Assembly: GCA_039185015.1 (NCBI GenBank)
Contig: JBCDAU010000025.1
Span: 1 to 64,000 of the forward strand
Length of the DNA stretch: 64,000 bases
DNA from: JBCBSZ01 sp039185015
Lineage (GTDB): Bacteria; Actinomycetota; Acidimicrobiia; Acidimicrobiales; Poriferisodalaceae
Reading direction: 5' to 3'
Below the pieces are notes generated by a model. It was given only the letters and a program-made list of their open reading frames with translations, searched no databases and was not told the origin of the DNA. Shown here piece after piece: positions 35,031 through 42,744 of this stretch. The position numbers and the translations under genes are program-made. How positions within the stretch are numbered: the stretch's first letter is position 1; every line of letters starts with the position of its first letter.

Positions 35031-36089
35031 CTACAGCTCGTCGATGACGAAGCCGGCGTCGAGGTCGACCGCGGCCTGCCAGCCCCGCTCGAGCATCGAG
35101 TCGAGCAGTGCCTGGCCGCGCTCGTTGCCGCCGTCCAGGGCGGCGAGCTGTGGTGCCGACGCGACGTGCATCAGCATCCCGGCCCGGTAGTCGTCCCAGC
35201 ATCGCTCGAAGGAGTACCCGTGCACCCCGAGGTCGACCAGTCGGTCGTGGTACCGCCGCAGGAGCGCGTCCTGGTGCTCCCGACGGAACTCGGTCGGGAC
35301 GTTCTGGCCCAGGAAGTACGACAGGTCGAACGTGCCCCGGTGCCGGAGCGACAGCTGCCAGTCGAGGAGGCAGACGCCGTCGCCGTCGTCCACGCCGAAG
35401 AGGACGTTGTCGAGGCGAAGGTCGTAGTGGCAGAAGGTGAGCGGGCCGTTCGACCACCACGCGAGGTAGGCCGGGTAGCGGCCGCCGGCCAGCTGGTCGA
35501 GCCACGCCTGCGGCGTGTCGTCGAGGTCGGCTGCCTTCGCACGGAGGACGGGCACGAGAGCGGGCAACACCTCGGCGTAGGCCCGGTATGCGGCGTTGTC
35601 CATGCCAGGGAGCCAATCGAGCCGCTCGAGCTCGGGAGACTCCCACCACGACGCGTGGAGCGCGGCTACCGTGTCGACGATGGCCACGGCGTCCGCCTCG
35701 GAGCAGCCCTCCAGCTGGTCGACGGCGCGGGCCCCGGTGATCTCCTCCATCAGGATCACGAACGGCACGCCGCCCGGTGCCATCTCGGCGTGATGGCACC
35801 GAGGAACACGCACGTCGACGTCGGGCGACAGCTCCCGGTAGAAGCTCACCTCCCGCTCGTAGAAGCCGTACGCCCCGGCGACCTGCCGGTTCTCCTCGGC
35901 CGGTGAGGCCGTCTTCAGCACCAGCGTCGCCGGCACGTCCTCGCCCTCGAGGTGCAGCCGGGTCACCTCGGCCATCACGCCGACGCCCTCGCCGAGGTTC
36001 TCGGCCCGGACGGACGAGACCGGCGCCCCGAGCACCTGCGACAACCAGTCGGTGTCGACCTGGTCAGGTGTCTCCGGGAAGGCGCTCAT
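35031..36089 (-). CDS. Phosphotransferase of the aminoglycoside/choline kinase-like superfamily
   Basis: 352 residues from ATG 36089; an upstream in-frame start would read into the P450 gene. Kinase motifs: L-V-L-K-T-A-S-P-A-E (ATP Lys), the catalytic loop F-C-H-Y-D-L-R-L-D-N-V-L-F (H-x-D-x4-N) and L-L-D-W-Q (magnesium Asp). It is closest to the EcKinase/CHK-like group seen beside acyl-CoA and P450 genes in actinobacteria. Substrate unknown, antibiotic resistance not implied. Divergent from the P450 at 36167. Confidence 0.85.
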   Translation of the reverse strand: MSAFPETPDQVDTDWLSQVLGAPVSSVRAENLGEGVGVMAEVTRLHLEGEDVPATLVLKTASPAEENRQVAGAYGFYEREVSFYRELSPDVDVRVPRCHHAEMAPGGVPFVILMEEITGARAVDQLEGCSEADAVAIVDTVAALHASWWESPELERLDWLPGMDNAAYRAYAEVLPALVPVLRAKAADLDDTPQAWLDQLAGGRYPAYLAWWSNGPLTFCHYDLRLDNVLFGVDDGDGVCLLDWQLSLRHRGTFDLSYFLGQNVPTEFRREHQDALLRRYHDRLVDLGVHGYSFERCWDDYRAGMLMHVASAPQLAALDGGNERGQALLDSMLERGWQAAVDLDAGFVIDEL

Positions 36090-36166
36090 GGGCGCCGAAG
36101 CTACTGGTCGACCAGAGTCCGGTGCTGTGCCGTCGACTAGACCTGAGTCGGCGAGGGAGGGGACCC

Positions 36167-37411
36167 ATGACCGACGCGCCCGAGGTGAGCTTCTTCGATC
36201 CGGCCACCAACAAGTGCCCATACGACGCGTACCAGGAGCTGCGCGACGAGGCACCGGTGTGGCGGGACCCGGCGACCGGCATGTACGTCATCACCCGATA
36301 CGAGGACGTGAAGGCGCTGCTGCTCGACACCGAGACGTTCAGCAACGAGCGCAAGACCGTGCGCCGGAGCGGCAAGGAGGCCCACCTCCGCTCGCTGTAC
36401 GAGACCGAGGGCTGGGTCCCGGCGCCGACGCTCGCCGGGCGTGACGACCCCAACCACAAGCAGATGCGGGCGCTGTTCGACCACGCGTTCCGACCGTCGC
36501 GGATCAAGCAGCTCGACCCGGTCGTCGACCGGATCGCCCACGAGCTCATCGATGCGTTCATCGATCGAGGTCGGTGCGATGTCGTCGCCGAGTTCGCCGT
36601 GCCCCTCCCCTTGCTGATGATCGCCCAGCAGATGGGTGTCGAGGACAACGACGACATCTGGAAGATCAAGGCCTGGACCGATGCCTGGGTGCAGCGCCTC
36701 GGGATGATGCAGACCGACGAGGAGGCGGAGTGGTCGGTGCGCATGGAGATCGAGGCGCAGCACTACTTCCAGCCCATGTTCGAGCGACTCCGCGAGCAGC
36801 CCGAGGACACGCTGTTCTCCGACCTCGTCAACACGGTGATCCCCGAGTGGGGACGCCCCCTCACCGACGAGGAGCTCCACGCCGAGATGATGGCGGACAC
36901 CTTCGTCGGGGGCTCCGAGACCTCCACCAACGCGCTGTCGGCTGGCGTCATGCTGCTCGTGCAGAACCCGGACGTGTGGGAGCGCCTCTGCACGGAACCG
37001 GACACCGCGATCCCTGCCTTCGCCGAGGAGGTCGTCCGCCTCGAGGGACCGGTGCAGGGACTGTTCCGCATCACGACGACCGAGATCGAGCTGCACGGGG
37101 TGACCATCCCGGCCGGCTCGATGATCAACGTCCGGTACGCAGCGGCGAACCGTGACGAGCGTCAGTTCGACGACGCCGACTCGGTCGATCTCGACCGGAA
37201 GGCGCCGAGAAGCCACATGGCCTACGGCGCGGGCATCCACTACTGCCTCGGCGCTCCGCTGGCCCGGCGGGAGCTCATCCTCGGCTTCCGTGCGCTGGTC
37301 GACCGGATCGACGAGATGAGGTTCGCCGATGGCAACGACTTCGCCATCGCCCCGAACTTCTGCCTTCGCGCGCTGAAGGAGCTCCACATCGAGTTCACGC
37401 CCCGGGGGTAG
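36167..37411 (+). CDS. Cytochrome P450
   Basis: 414 residues from ATG 36167 with GGGAGGGG upstream. I-helix F-V-G-G-S-E-T-S (oxygen-activating Thr), K-helix E-x2-R in E-E-V-V-R, and heme loop Y-G-A-G-I-H-Y-C-L-G with Cys 360; the usual Phe of that loop is Tyr. Soluble class I type, needing separate ferredoxin and reductase, which are not in the window. Substrate unknown; steroid, terpene or fatty-acid substrates are common in this group. Confidence 0.94.
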   Translation: MTDAPEVSFFDPATNKCPYDAYQELRDEAPVWRDPATGMYVITRYEDVKALLLDTETFSNERKTVRRSGKEAHLRSLYETEGWVPAPTLAGRDDPNHKQMRALFDHAFRPSRIKQLDPVVDRIAHELIDAFIDRGRCDVVAEFAVPLPLLMIAQQMGVEDNDDIWKIKAWTDAWVQRLGMMQTDEEAEWSVRMEIEAQHYFQPMFERLREQPEDTLFSDLVNTVIPEWGRPLTDEELHAEMMADTFVGGSETSTNALSAGVMLLVQNPDVWERLCTEPDTAIPAFAEEVVRLEGPVQGLFRITTTEIELHGVTIPAGSMINVRYAAANRDERQFDDADSVDLDRKAPRSHMAYGAGIHYCLGAPLARRELILGFRALVDRIDEMRFADGNDFAIAPNFCLRALKELHIEFTPRG

Positions 37412-37440
37412 GCGACCGGTGCCGCCACTCCGGCGGTCCA

Positions 37441-38604
37441 GTGCCCCAGAATCGACCGGTGCCCCCCGAGCCCGACGCCCCCGACGACGCGGGCGCGCCG
37501 TCGTTCCCGACCGAGCTCCTCGCGCCGGCGGTCGCCGTCGCGATCGTGGTCGTGCTCGTGGTGGTGGCGATCGTGAGCCGAGGCGGAGACGGCGACGAGG
37601 CGACCGAGCCGACGGCCGCCGCCGGCGAACCGACCCCGACGACCGGAGGGGACGATGAGCCGGCGGAGCCGTGGTCGTTGCAAGCCCCGAACGACGCGAT
37701 GACCATCGAGCCGTACGCAGGGCTCGGGGCCTGGGTCGACGTGTTCGACTTCGACCCGGCGTACCAGAACGCCGGAACGGAACCCGTCGTCACGGTGGCC
37801 GACCTCGATGTCATGGCCGCCTACGGCGTCGAGACCCTCTACCTCCAGGCCGCCCGGCTGGACGCGGAACGCACGCCGAGCGGCCTCGTCGCGCCCGAGC
37901 TCGTGGCTGAGCTGCTCGACGCCGCTCACGACCGGGGCATCGCCGTGGTCGCCTGGTACCTCCCGTTGTTCGGTGACATCGAGGCCGACCTCGAGCGCCT
38001 CGATCTCCTGCGCCGGTTCCGCACCGGGCGGGGTGATCGGTTCGACGGGGTGGCCGTCGACATCGAGGCGACGGCCACCGTCGAGGACGACGGGAACCGG
38101 TCGGCACGCCTCGTCGAGCTCAGCGAGCGGATGCTGGAGCTGGGCCTGCCGGACGACGTCTGGGGTGCCATCGTGCTCCCGCCGACACTGCTCGAGGTCG
38201 TCAACGAGGACTTCTGGCCGGGCTTCCCGTGGGCCGAGCTCGCCCCGTTGTACGACGTGTGGCTCCCGATGTCGTACTGGTCGGGCCGGACGGACGCCTC
38301 GGGCTTCCGGGACGGCCAGACCTACAACGACGACGCCGTCGCCCGTCTCCGCGCCAACCTCGGCGACGCCGATGCGCTGGTCCACTCGATCGGCGGGATC
38401 GGCGACTCCATCACCGAGGGCCAGGTCGCGGACTTCGTCGACAGCCTGGCCGCCACCGGTTCGATCGGCGGCTCGATCTACGACTACCGCACGATGAGCG
38501 CCGGCGCGTGGGCCATCCTGAGGGACCGTACCCCGGGGGCCGTCGTCGAGGTCCCGGACAATTTCTCACCGAATCGCGAACCGGATGACACGACCGCTCC
38601 GTAG
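37441..38604 (+). CDS. Secreted or membrane-anchored TIM-barrel protein (glycoside-hydrolase-like)
   Basis: 387 residues from GTG 37441. One hydrophobic segment (about 26-46) follows a Pro-rich N-terminus, then a Thr/Glu/Pro linker. The rest looks like a TIM barrel: G-L-G-A-W-V-D-V-F-D-F-D-P, G-V-E-T-L-Y-L-Q-A, G-V-A-V-D-I-E-A-T (acidic pair at a strand end, possible catalytic residues) and D-V-W-L-P-M-S-Y-W. The D-V-F-D-F and L-P-M-S-Y-W features recall DUF4015/glycosyl hydrolase-like 10 proteins. Substrate unknown. Confidence 0.7.
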   Translation: MPQNRPVPPEPDAPDDAGAPSFPTELLAPAVAVAIVVVLVVVAIVSRGGDGDEATEPTAAAGEPTPTTGGDDEPAEPWSLQAPNDAMTIEPYAGLGAWVDVFDFDPAYQNAGTEPVVTVADLDVMAAYGVETLYLQAARLDAERTPSGLVAPELVAELLDAAHDRGIAVVAWYLPLFGDIEADLERLDLLRRFRTGRGDRFDGVAVDIEATATVEDDGNRSARLVELSERMLELGLPDDVWGAIVLPPTLLEVVNEDFWPGFPWAELAPLYDVWLPMSYWSGRTDASGFRDGQTYNDDAVARLRANLGDADALVHSIGGIGDSITEGQVADFVDSLAATGSIGGSIYDYRTMSAGAWAILRDRTPGAVVEVPDNFSPNREPDDTTAP

Positions 38605-38642
38605 TGGTCGTCGCACACACAGCTTCTGAGGGAGGCTCCCCC

Positions 38643-39185
38643 ATGCAACGACGCTCGGCCATCGCCCTGCTCGGCCTGTTGGCGTTCGTCGCCGCGGCCT
38701 GCGGCGGCGACTCCGATGACGACAGCGCCGACACGACGCCGGCGACCGAGGCGGCCGCCGAGGCCGGAGGCGACGGCAGTGGCGCCGCCGCGCCCGCAGC
38801 CGGCGCGCTCCAGGTCACCGAGGTTCGCTTCGAGAACAGCTCGGCGACCATCACCAACACCGGCGACGAGCCCGTGAACCTCAACGGTCTGTTCATGTGC
38901 AACCGGCCGACCTACGTGCCGCTCCCCGACCAGACGCTCGCCCCCGGCGAGACGCTCGACGTCGGTCTGGCCGGCATGACGCCCGACGGTGGTGAGTTCG
39001 CGATCTACACGTCGCAGAACTTCTCGAGCGCCGACGACATCATCTCCTACGTCCACTGGGGCCCCGGCGGCGGTCGCGCCGACACGGCCATCGAGGCCGG
39101 TGTGTGGAGCGGCGACCCGGCGACGGCCGGCCCCGACGGCCTCACGCTGACCGGCGACCCCGGCTCCGCCGGCGGCTGGGGCTGA
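38643..39185 (+). CDS. Lipoprotein with a lamin-tail-like domain
   Basis: 180 residues from ATG 38643. Lipobox V-A-A-A-C (Cys 20) and an Asp/Thr/Ala linker. The mature part has L-Q-V-T-E-V-R-F-E-N-S-S-A-T-I-T-N-T-G-D-E-P-V-N-L, L-A-P-G-E-T-L-D-V and D-I-I-S-Y-V-H-W-G, the strand order of LTD-type beta-sandwiches, which often bind surfaces or DNA. Probably anchored outside the membrane. Confidence 0.72.
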   Translation: MQRRSAIALLGLLAFVAAACGGDSDDDSADTTPATEAAAEAGGDGSGAAAPAAGALQVTEVRFENSSATITNTGDEPVNLNGLFMCNRPTYVPLPDQTLAPGETLDVGLAGMTPDGGEFAIYTSQNFSSADDIISYVHWGPGGGRADTAIEAGVWSGDPATAGPDGLTLTGDPGSAGGWG

Positions 39186-39202
39186 TCTCGAGCAGACGGT
39201 TC

Positions 39203-39232
39203 GGGTCAGGGGGCGGCGCCGCTCCCTGACCC
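39203..39232. terminator. Bidirectional terminator-like inverted repeat
   Basis: GGGTCAGGG...CCCTGACCC arms with an inner GCGGC/GCCGC pair form a 30-base hairpin between converging genes. It overlaps the last codons of the TetR gene. No T tract. Confidence 0.5.
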
Positions 39233-39811
39233 AGCCCCGGTCACCGCCCGATCGAGCAGCTCGGCCAGGGTCTCGCCGACGACGAGCAGCGGCGCGGGTT
39301 CCCGACCCGCGCGGGCCAGCACGAGCGCCCCCTCGATGGCCGACACCAGGGTCGTCCCGAGGCGAGTGGCATCGTCTGGTTCCACGCCGCGAACGGCCAG
39401 CGCATCGGCGGCGACGACCTGCCAGCTCCGGAGCACCTCGGCGCATGCGGTGGCGATGGGGTCGGAGCGGTGGGCCTGCTCGAGGACGATCGTCGCGATC
39501 GGGCAACCGTCCGACCACCCGCTCGCCTCCAGCTCGGCAGCGGCGGTCTCGGCCCACAGCCGGACCGCGGCGCCGGGCGGACCGGAGGCGAAGGCCGACG
39601 CCAGCAGCCGCTCGTAGCCGGCGCCCGAACGAGCGATCGCCTCGACGGCCAGCTCCTCCTTGCCTCCCGGGAAGTGATGGGACTGCGATCCCCATGGCGT
39701 CTCGCTGTCGGCGACCACCTGGCGCCAGCCCGTCGCCGCGTAGCCCTGTCGGCGGAAGAGCCCGGCGGCGCTGCGCACCATCCGCTTCCGGGTGTCGGTG
39801 GTCCTCGGCAC
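39206..39811 (-). CDS. TetR-family regulator (LmrA/YxaF-like)
   Basis: 201 residues from GTG 39811. The N-terminus T-R-K-R-M-V-R-S-A-A-G-L-F-R-R-Q-G-Y-A-A-T-G and S-H-H-F-P-G-G-K-E-E-L are typical of the LmrA/YxaF subgroup, which responds to small organic molecules. It diverges from the zinc dehydrogenase at 39883, and the 71-base gap contains a perfect 41-bp palindrome, almost surely its operator. It likely represses itself and the dehydrogenase. Confidence 0.9.
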   Translation of the reverse strand: MPRTTDTRKRMVRSAAGLFRRQGYAATGWRQVVADSETPWGSQSHHFPGGKEELAVEAIARSGAGYERLLASAFASGPPGAAVRLWAETAAAELEASGWSDGCPIATIVLEQAHRSDPIATACAEVLRSWQVVAADALAVRGVEPDDATRLGTTLVSAIEGALVLARAGREPAPLLVVGETLAELLDRAVTGAGSGSGAAP

Positions 39812-39828
39812 GGCAGCTCAGGCTAGTG

Positions 39829-39869
39829 GTTCTCTTACGGTCGTCTTAGTATGACGACCGTAAGAGAAC
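39829..39869. promoter_or_regulatory. 41-bp perfect palindromic operator between TetR and dehydrogenase genes
   Basis: The left arm GTTCTCTTACGGTCGTC (39829-39845) and right arm GACGACCGTAAGAGAAC (39853-39869) are exact reverse complements around the 7-base spacer TTAGTAT. This is long enough for two TetR dimers, or a core site GGTCGTC/GACGACC plus outer half-sites. It ends just before the dehydrogenase ribosome binding site. Confidence 0.88.
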
Positions 39870-39882
39870 GATCGGAGACCAG

Positions 39883-40905
39883 ATGCGCCGCCTGCTGTTC
39901 GACCGGCCCGGGAGCGTCCGTTGGGAAGAGGTCGACGCCCCGTCCCTCGACGACCCCGACGCAGCGCTCGTGCGGGCCGTCGCCGTCGCGCTGTGCGATC
40001 TCGACGTGGCCGCCCTCCAGGGCCGCTACCCCGTGCCGGGCCCCTACCCGCTCGGCCACGAGGGGGTCGCCGAGGTGGTCGAGATCGGCGACGACGTCAC
40101 GGCCGTCGCGCCCGGCGACCTCGTGGTCGTCCCGTTCCAGATCTCGTGCGGGCGGTGCGAGTCGTGCCGCCGGGGACGCACCGGCAACTGCGCCGCGCAC
40201 CCGATGATGTCGACCTACGGCCTCGGCCCGATGGGCGGGCTCGAGTGGGGTGGACTGCTCGGCGACCTCACCCGGGTCCCGCACGCCGACGCGATGCTCG
40301 TCCCGGTGCCGACCGGGATCGAGCCGGCCGCCATCGCGAGCGTCAGCGACAACGTCGCCGATGGGTGGCGGTGCGTCGCCCCGCAACTGTCGGCCGCACC
40401 GGGCGCGGACGTGCTCGTCGTCGGCGGACCGCACGGACCGCGCTCGATCGGCCTCTACGCCACCGGGCTGGCCGTCGCGCTCGGTGCCGGGCGGGTCGTG
40501 TACCTCGACGACGACGTCGACCGTCTCCGGATCGCCGAGGCCCTCGGTGCCGAGGTGCAGGAGGGCAGCCCACCCCGGAAGTCCGGCCGATTCGAGATCA
40601 CCGTGGACGCGAGCGGGACCGAGGCCGGGCTCGGCTGCGCGCTCAACAGCACGGCGCCGGACGGGTGGTGCACCAGCCCGTCGGTGTACCTGGAGCCGCC
40701 GCACGTCCCGATGCTCGAGATGTACTCCCGCTGCTGCACGCTGCACACCGGTCGGGCACACGTCCGTCCGGCGATCCCGCCGATCCTCGGCCTCGTCACC
40801 GAGGGCTTCGATCCGTCGCTCGTGACCTCGGCGGTCGTGGACTGGGAGGATGCCGAGGCAGCGCTGGCCGACCCCCCGATGAAGTTGGTGCTGCAGCGCC
40901 CGTGA
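39883..40905 (+). CDS. Zinc-dependent alcohol dehydrogenase-like protein (MDR family)
   Basis: 340 residues with GGAG five bases before the ATG. Catalytic zinc ligands Cys 38 (L-C-D-L-D) and the G-H-E pair (about 59-60), and structural zinc cysteines in C-G-R-C-E-S-C-x6-G-N-C. The cofactor region V-L-V-V-G-G-P-H-G-P-R lacks the standard G-x-G-x2-G order (G-G-P-H-G), so coenzyme binding may differ. Probably oxidises an alcohol or reduces an aldehyde. Controlled by the divergent TetR through the 41-bp palindrome. Confidence 0.87.
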   Translation: MRRLLFDRPGSVRWEEVDAPSLDDPDAALVRAVAVALCDLDVAALQGRYPVPGPYPLGHEGVAEVVEIGDDVTAVAPGDLVVVPFQISCGRCESCRRGRTGNCAAHPMMSTYGLGPMGGLEWGGLLGDLTRVPHADAMLVPVPTGIEPAAIASVSDNVADGWRCVAPQLSAAPGADVLVVGGPHGPRSIGLYATGLAVALGAGRVVYLDDDVDRLRIAEALGAEVQEGSPPRKSGRFEITVDASGTEAGLGCALNSTAPDGWCTSPSVYLEPPHVPMLEMYSRCCTLHTGRAHVRPAIPPILGLVTEGFDPSLVTSAVVDWEDAEAALADPPMKLVLQRP

Positions 40906-40932
40906 CCGGACGCCCCCCGTAGGGTTGGCGAC

Positions 40933-41157
40933 ATGGCCGATCGCGATGTCGAGAAGAACGTCCCCACCGCTCAGTTCGTCGACACGATCCGTCGACTCGC
41001 CGATGCGCTGGAAGCCGGCGAGTCGTTCCGGATCCAGGTCCAGAACCGCCGTTTCACCGTCCCGGCCGATGCGGTGATCGCCATCGAGCACGAGGTCGAC
41101 GACGGCGCCGAGGAGCTGGCGTTCGAGCTCCAGTGGGGCGTCTCGGACGACGGGTGA
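40933..41157 (+). CDS. Amphi-Trp domain protein
   Basis: 74 residues. The whole chain fits the short amphi-Trp family: a helix Q-F-V-D-T-I-R-R-L-A-D-A-L-E-A-G, the strand V-Q-N-R-R-F-T-V-P-A-D, an acidic stretch I-E-H-E-V-D-D-G and the closing L-A-F-E-L-Q-W with its characteristic Trp. Function unknown. It is 27 bases after the dehydrogenase and may be cotranscribed. Confidence 0.8.
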   Translation: MADRDVEKNVPTAQFVDTIRRLADALEAGESFRIQVQNRRFTVPADAVIAIEHEVDDGAEELAFELQWGVSDDG

Positions 41158-41216
41158 GCGTCGCACGGCTTCGCGTCGCCACGAACGGGCTTGTGCCAAC
41201 ACGATAGGGTCCCCGC

Positions 41217-41405
41217 ATGCCGACGGGGGCCGATGGCAGGCAGGACGAGCACTCGGTGTGGGTCCGTCCACCCGTGCCCGACCACCCGATGATCTGCGAC
41301 GCCTGCGACGTCGTCTGGGAGGCCTCGGTCGAGGCCACGTGCTGGAGCTGCGGTGGACGCGGCCGTCCGTTCGAGGGTGACCTCCGCGACGGCCTCGTCG
41401 CCTGA
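41217..41405 (+). CDS. Small zinc-ribbon protein
   Basis: 62 residues. Two C-x2-C knuckles, M-I-C-D-A-C-D and A-T-C-W-S-C-G-G, make a zinc ribbon. No other domain. Function unknown; such proteins often bind nucleic acid or protein partners. Confidence 0.7.
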   Translation: MPTGADGRQDEHSVWVRPPVPDHPMICDACDVVWEASVEATCWSCGGRGRPFEGDLRDGLVA

Positions 41406-41555
41406 GCGCCGCACCGAACCCGATCCAGCCCGTCCTCACCGCGTCCTCGTGGACGGCGGCGGCGCACCTCTGGATGGGTCGACGATGACGTCGAGGCGAG
41501 GGAGGGGTCGCTGCCGGCTCCCGCCCGCGCGGAGAGCCGACAGCGACGCACCTGG

Positions 41556-41885
41556 TCAGACGAAGTGCGCTGCCAGGCGACGGGCCTGCACGTAGTGCGC
41601 CAGCCCGTAGAGGCGCTCGGCGCGGGGCGAACCGCCCCGGTCGGCTTCGAGCGCCATGGCGAACATCTGGTCCTCCCAGCAGCCAGCGGGGGAACCGGCG
41701 TGCTGGTCGGCGGCCTGGAGGAGCAGGACCTGCACGAGCTCGGCGTCGTCGTGATCGGCGCCCCGGAGGGCGTCGTCCACGGCCGCGATGGCCTGCTCGT
41801 AGCCGAGGTGATCGATGCCGAGCACGATCTGCTGGACCTTGAGCCCGAGCACCGTCCGCTGCTTCGCCCGTCGCATCCAGCCCAT
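41556..41885 (-). CDS. Small protein of unknown function
   Basis: 109 residues from ATG 41885; ATG 41945 would add a Gly/Pro-rich 20-residue start. The chain is helical: A-K-Q-R-T-V-L-G-L-K-V-Q-Q-I-V-L-G-I-D-H-L-G-Y, E-L-V-Q-V-L-L-L-Q-A-A-D-Q-H and R-A-E-R-L-Y-G-L-A-H-Y-V-Q-A-R-R. One Cys, no membrane segment. It is 109 bases after the hydrolase gene on the same strand. No family recognised. The preceding 41406-41555 stretch holds no gene. Confidence 0.6.
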   Translation of the reverse strand: MGWMRRAKQRTVLGLKVQQIVLGIDHLGYEQAIAAVDDALRGADHDDAELVQVLLLQAADQHAGSPAGCWEDQMFAMALEADRGGSPRAERLYGLAHYVQARRLAAHFV

Positions 41886-41994
41886 CGCTCCCGCTCCCGT
41901 GCCTCCCGGCGGGCCGTTCCCGCCGCTGGATGCATCGTCGAGCATCGCCGCAGCGAGGCCATCGGGGATCCCCCGGGTTCCCCCGGGGGTCCGA

Positions 41995-42744
41995 TCAGGG
42001 ATCGACCCGATCGGCGAGCTCGGCGGTGAGCGCGACGACCTCGGCGGGCCGGTCGCGGTGAGGCCAGTGGTCGACGCCGTCCAGCTCGTGGACCTCGACG
42101 GACCCGGCGACCCCGGCGGCGATGCGATCGAGCTGGAGCCGGGTCCCGAACCGGTCGTCGGCGCCCTGGACGGCCACGACCGGACAGGACACCGCGGCGA
42201 GCGCCTCGCCGGCGGTCCAGGGACGGAATCGGTCGGACAGCCAGACCTCGGTCCAGGCGGCGACGAGCGCGGCGGCGTCGTCGTGATGACGCTCCAGGGA
42301 CCGCACGAAGGCGGAATCCGACCCGGCGTCGAGGGCGGCGATCGACGCGGTGGTGACGTCCTCGACGAGCACGTGCGCCGACAACGACACGATCGCGAGC
42401 GGGTCCGGACCGCCGGTCGGCGCGCCGTGGGCGGGATGGAGCAGCGCGATCGAGGCGCCGTCGCTGTGCCCGACGAGGATCGGCCGGTGGATGTCGTGCT
42501 CGACGAGCACGCCGGCCAACTCGACGGCCCCCCGCTCGAGGAAGTCGGCCGGCCACGGCGCCGTCGCCCCGGACGAACGGCCGTAGCCCGGACGGTCGTA
42601 GGCGAGCACCCGTCGCCCGGTGCCGTCGGCGAGGGCCTGCGGGAAGCCACGCCAGGCGGAGATCGAGCCGAGTCCCTCGTGGAGCAGCACCAACGGGGCC
42701 CGGTCGCCGGCGGCCTCGTCCCCGAACCACTCGTCGTGGATCAC
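41995..42744 (-). CDS. Alpha/beta-hydrolase
   Basis: 249 residues from GTG 42744, whose GTG overlaps the ligase stop as GTGA. Oxyanion region L-L-H-E-G-L-G-S-I, D-R-P-G-Y-G-R-S, nucleophile G-H-S-D-G (Ser 95), acid in Q-G-A-D-D-R-F-G and base in D-G-V-D-H-W. Coupled to a benzoate-CoA-ligase-like gene, so it may hydrolyse an ester or ring-cleavage product of an aromatic pathway (inference). Confidence 0.87.
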   Translation of the reverse strand: MIHDEWFGDEAAGDRAPLVLLHEGLGSISAWRGFPQALADGTGRRVLAYDRPGYGRSSGATAPWPADFLERGAVELAGVLVEHDIHRPILVGHSDGASIALLHPAHGAPTGGPDPLAIVSLSAHVLVEDVTTASIAALDAGSDSAFVRSLERHHDDAAALVAAWTEVWLSDRFRPWTAGEALAAVSCPVVAVQGADDRFGTRLQLDRIAAGVAGSVEVHELDGVDHWPHRDRPAEVVALTAELADRVDP

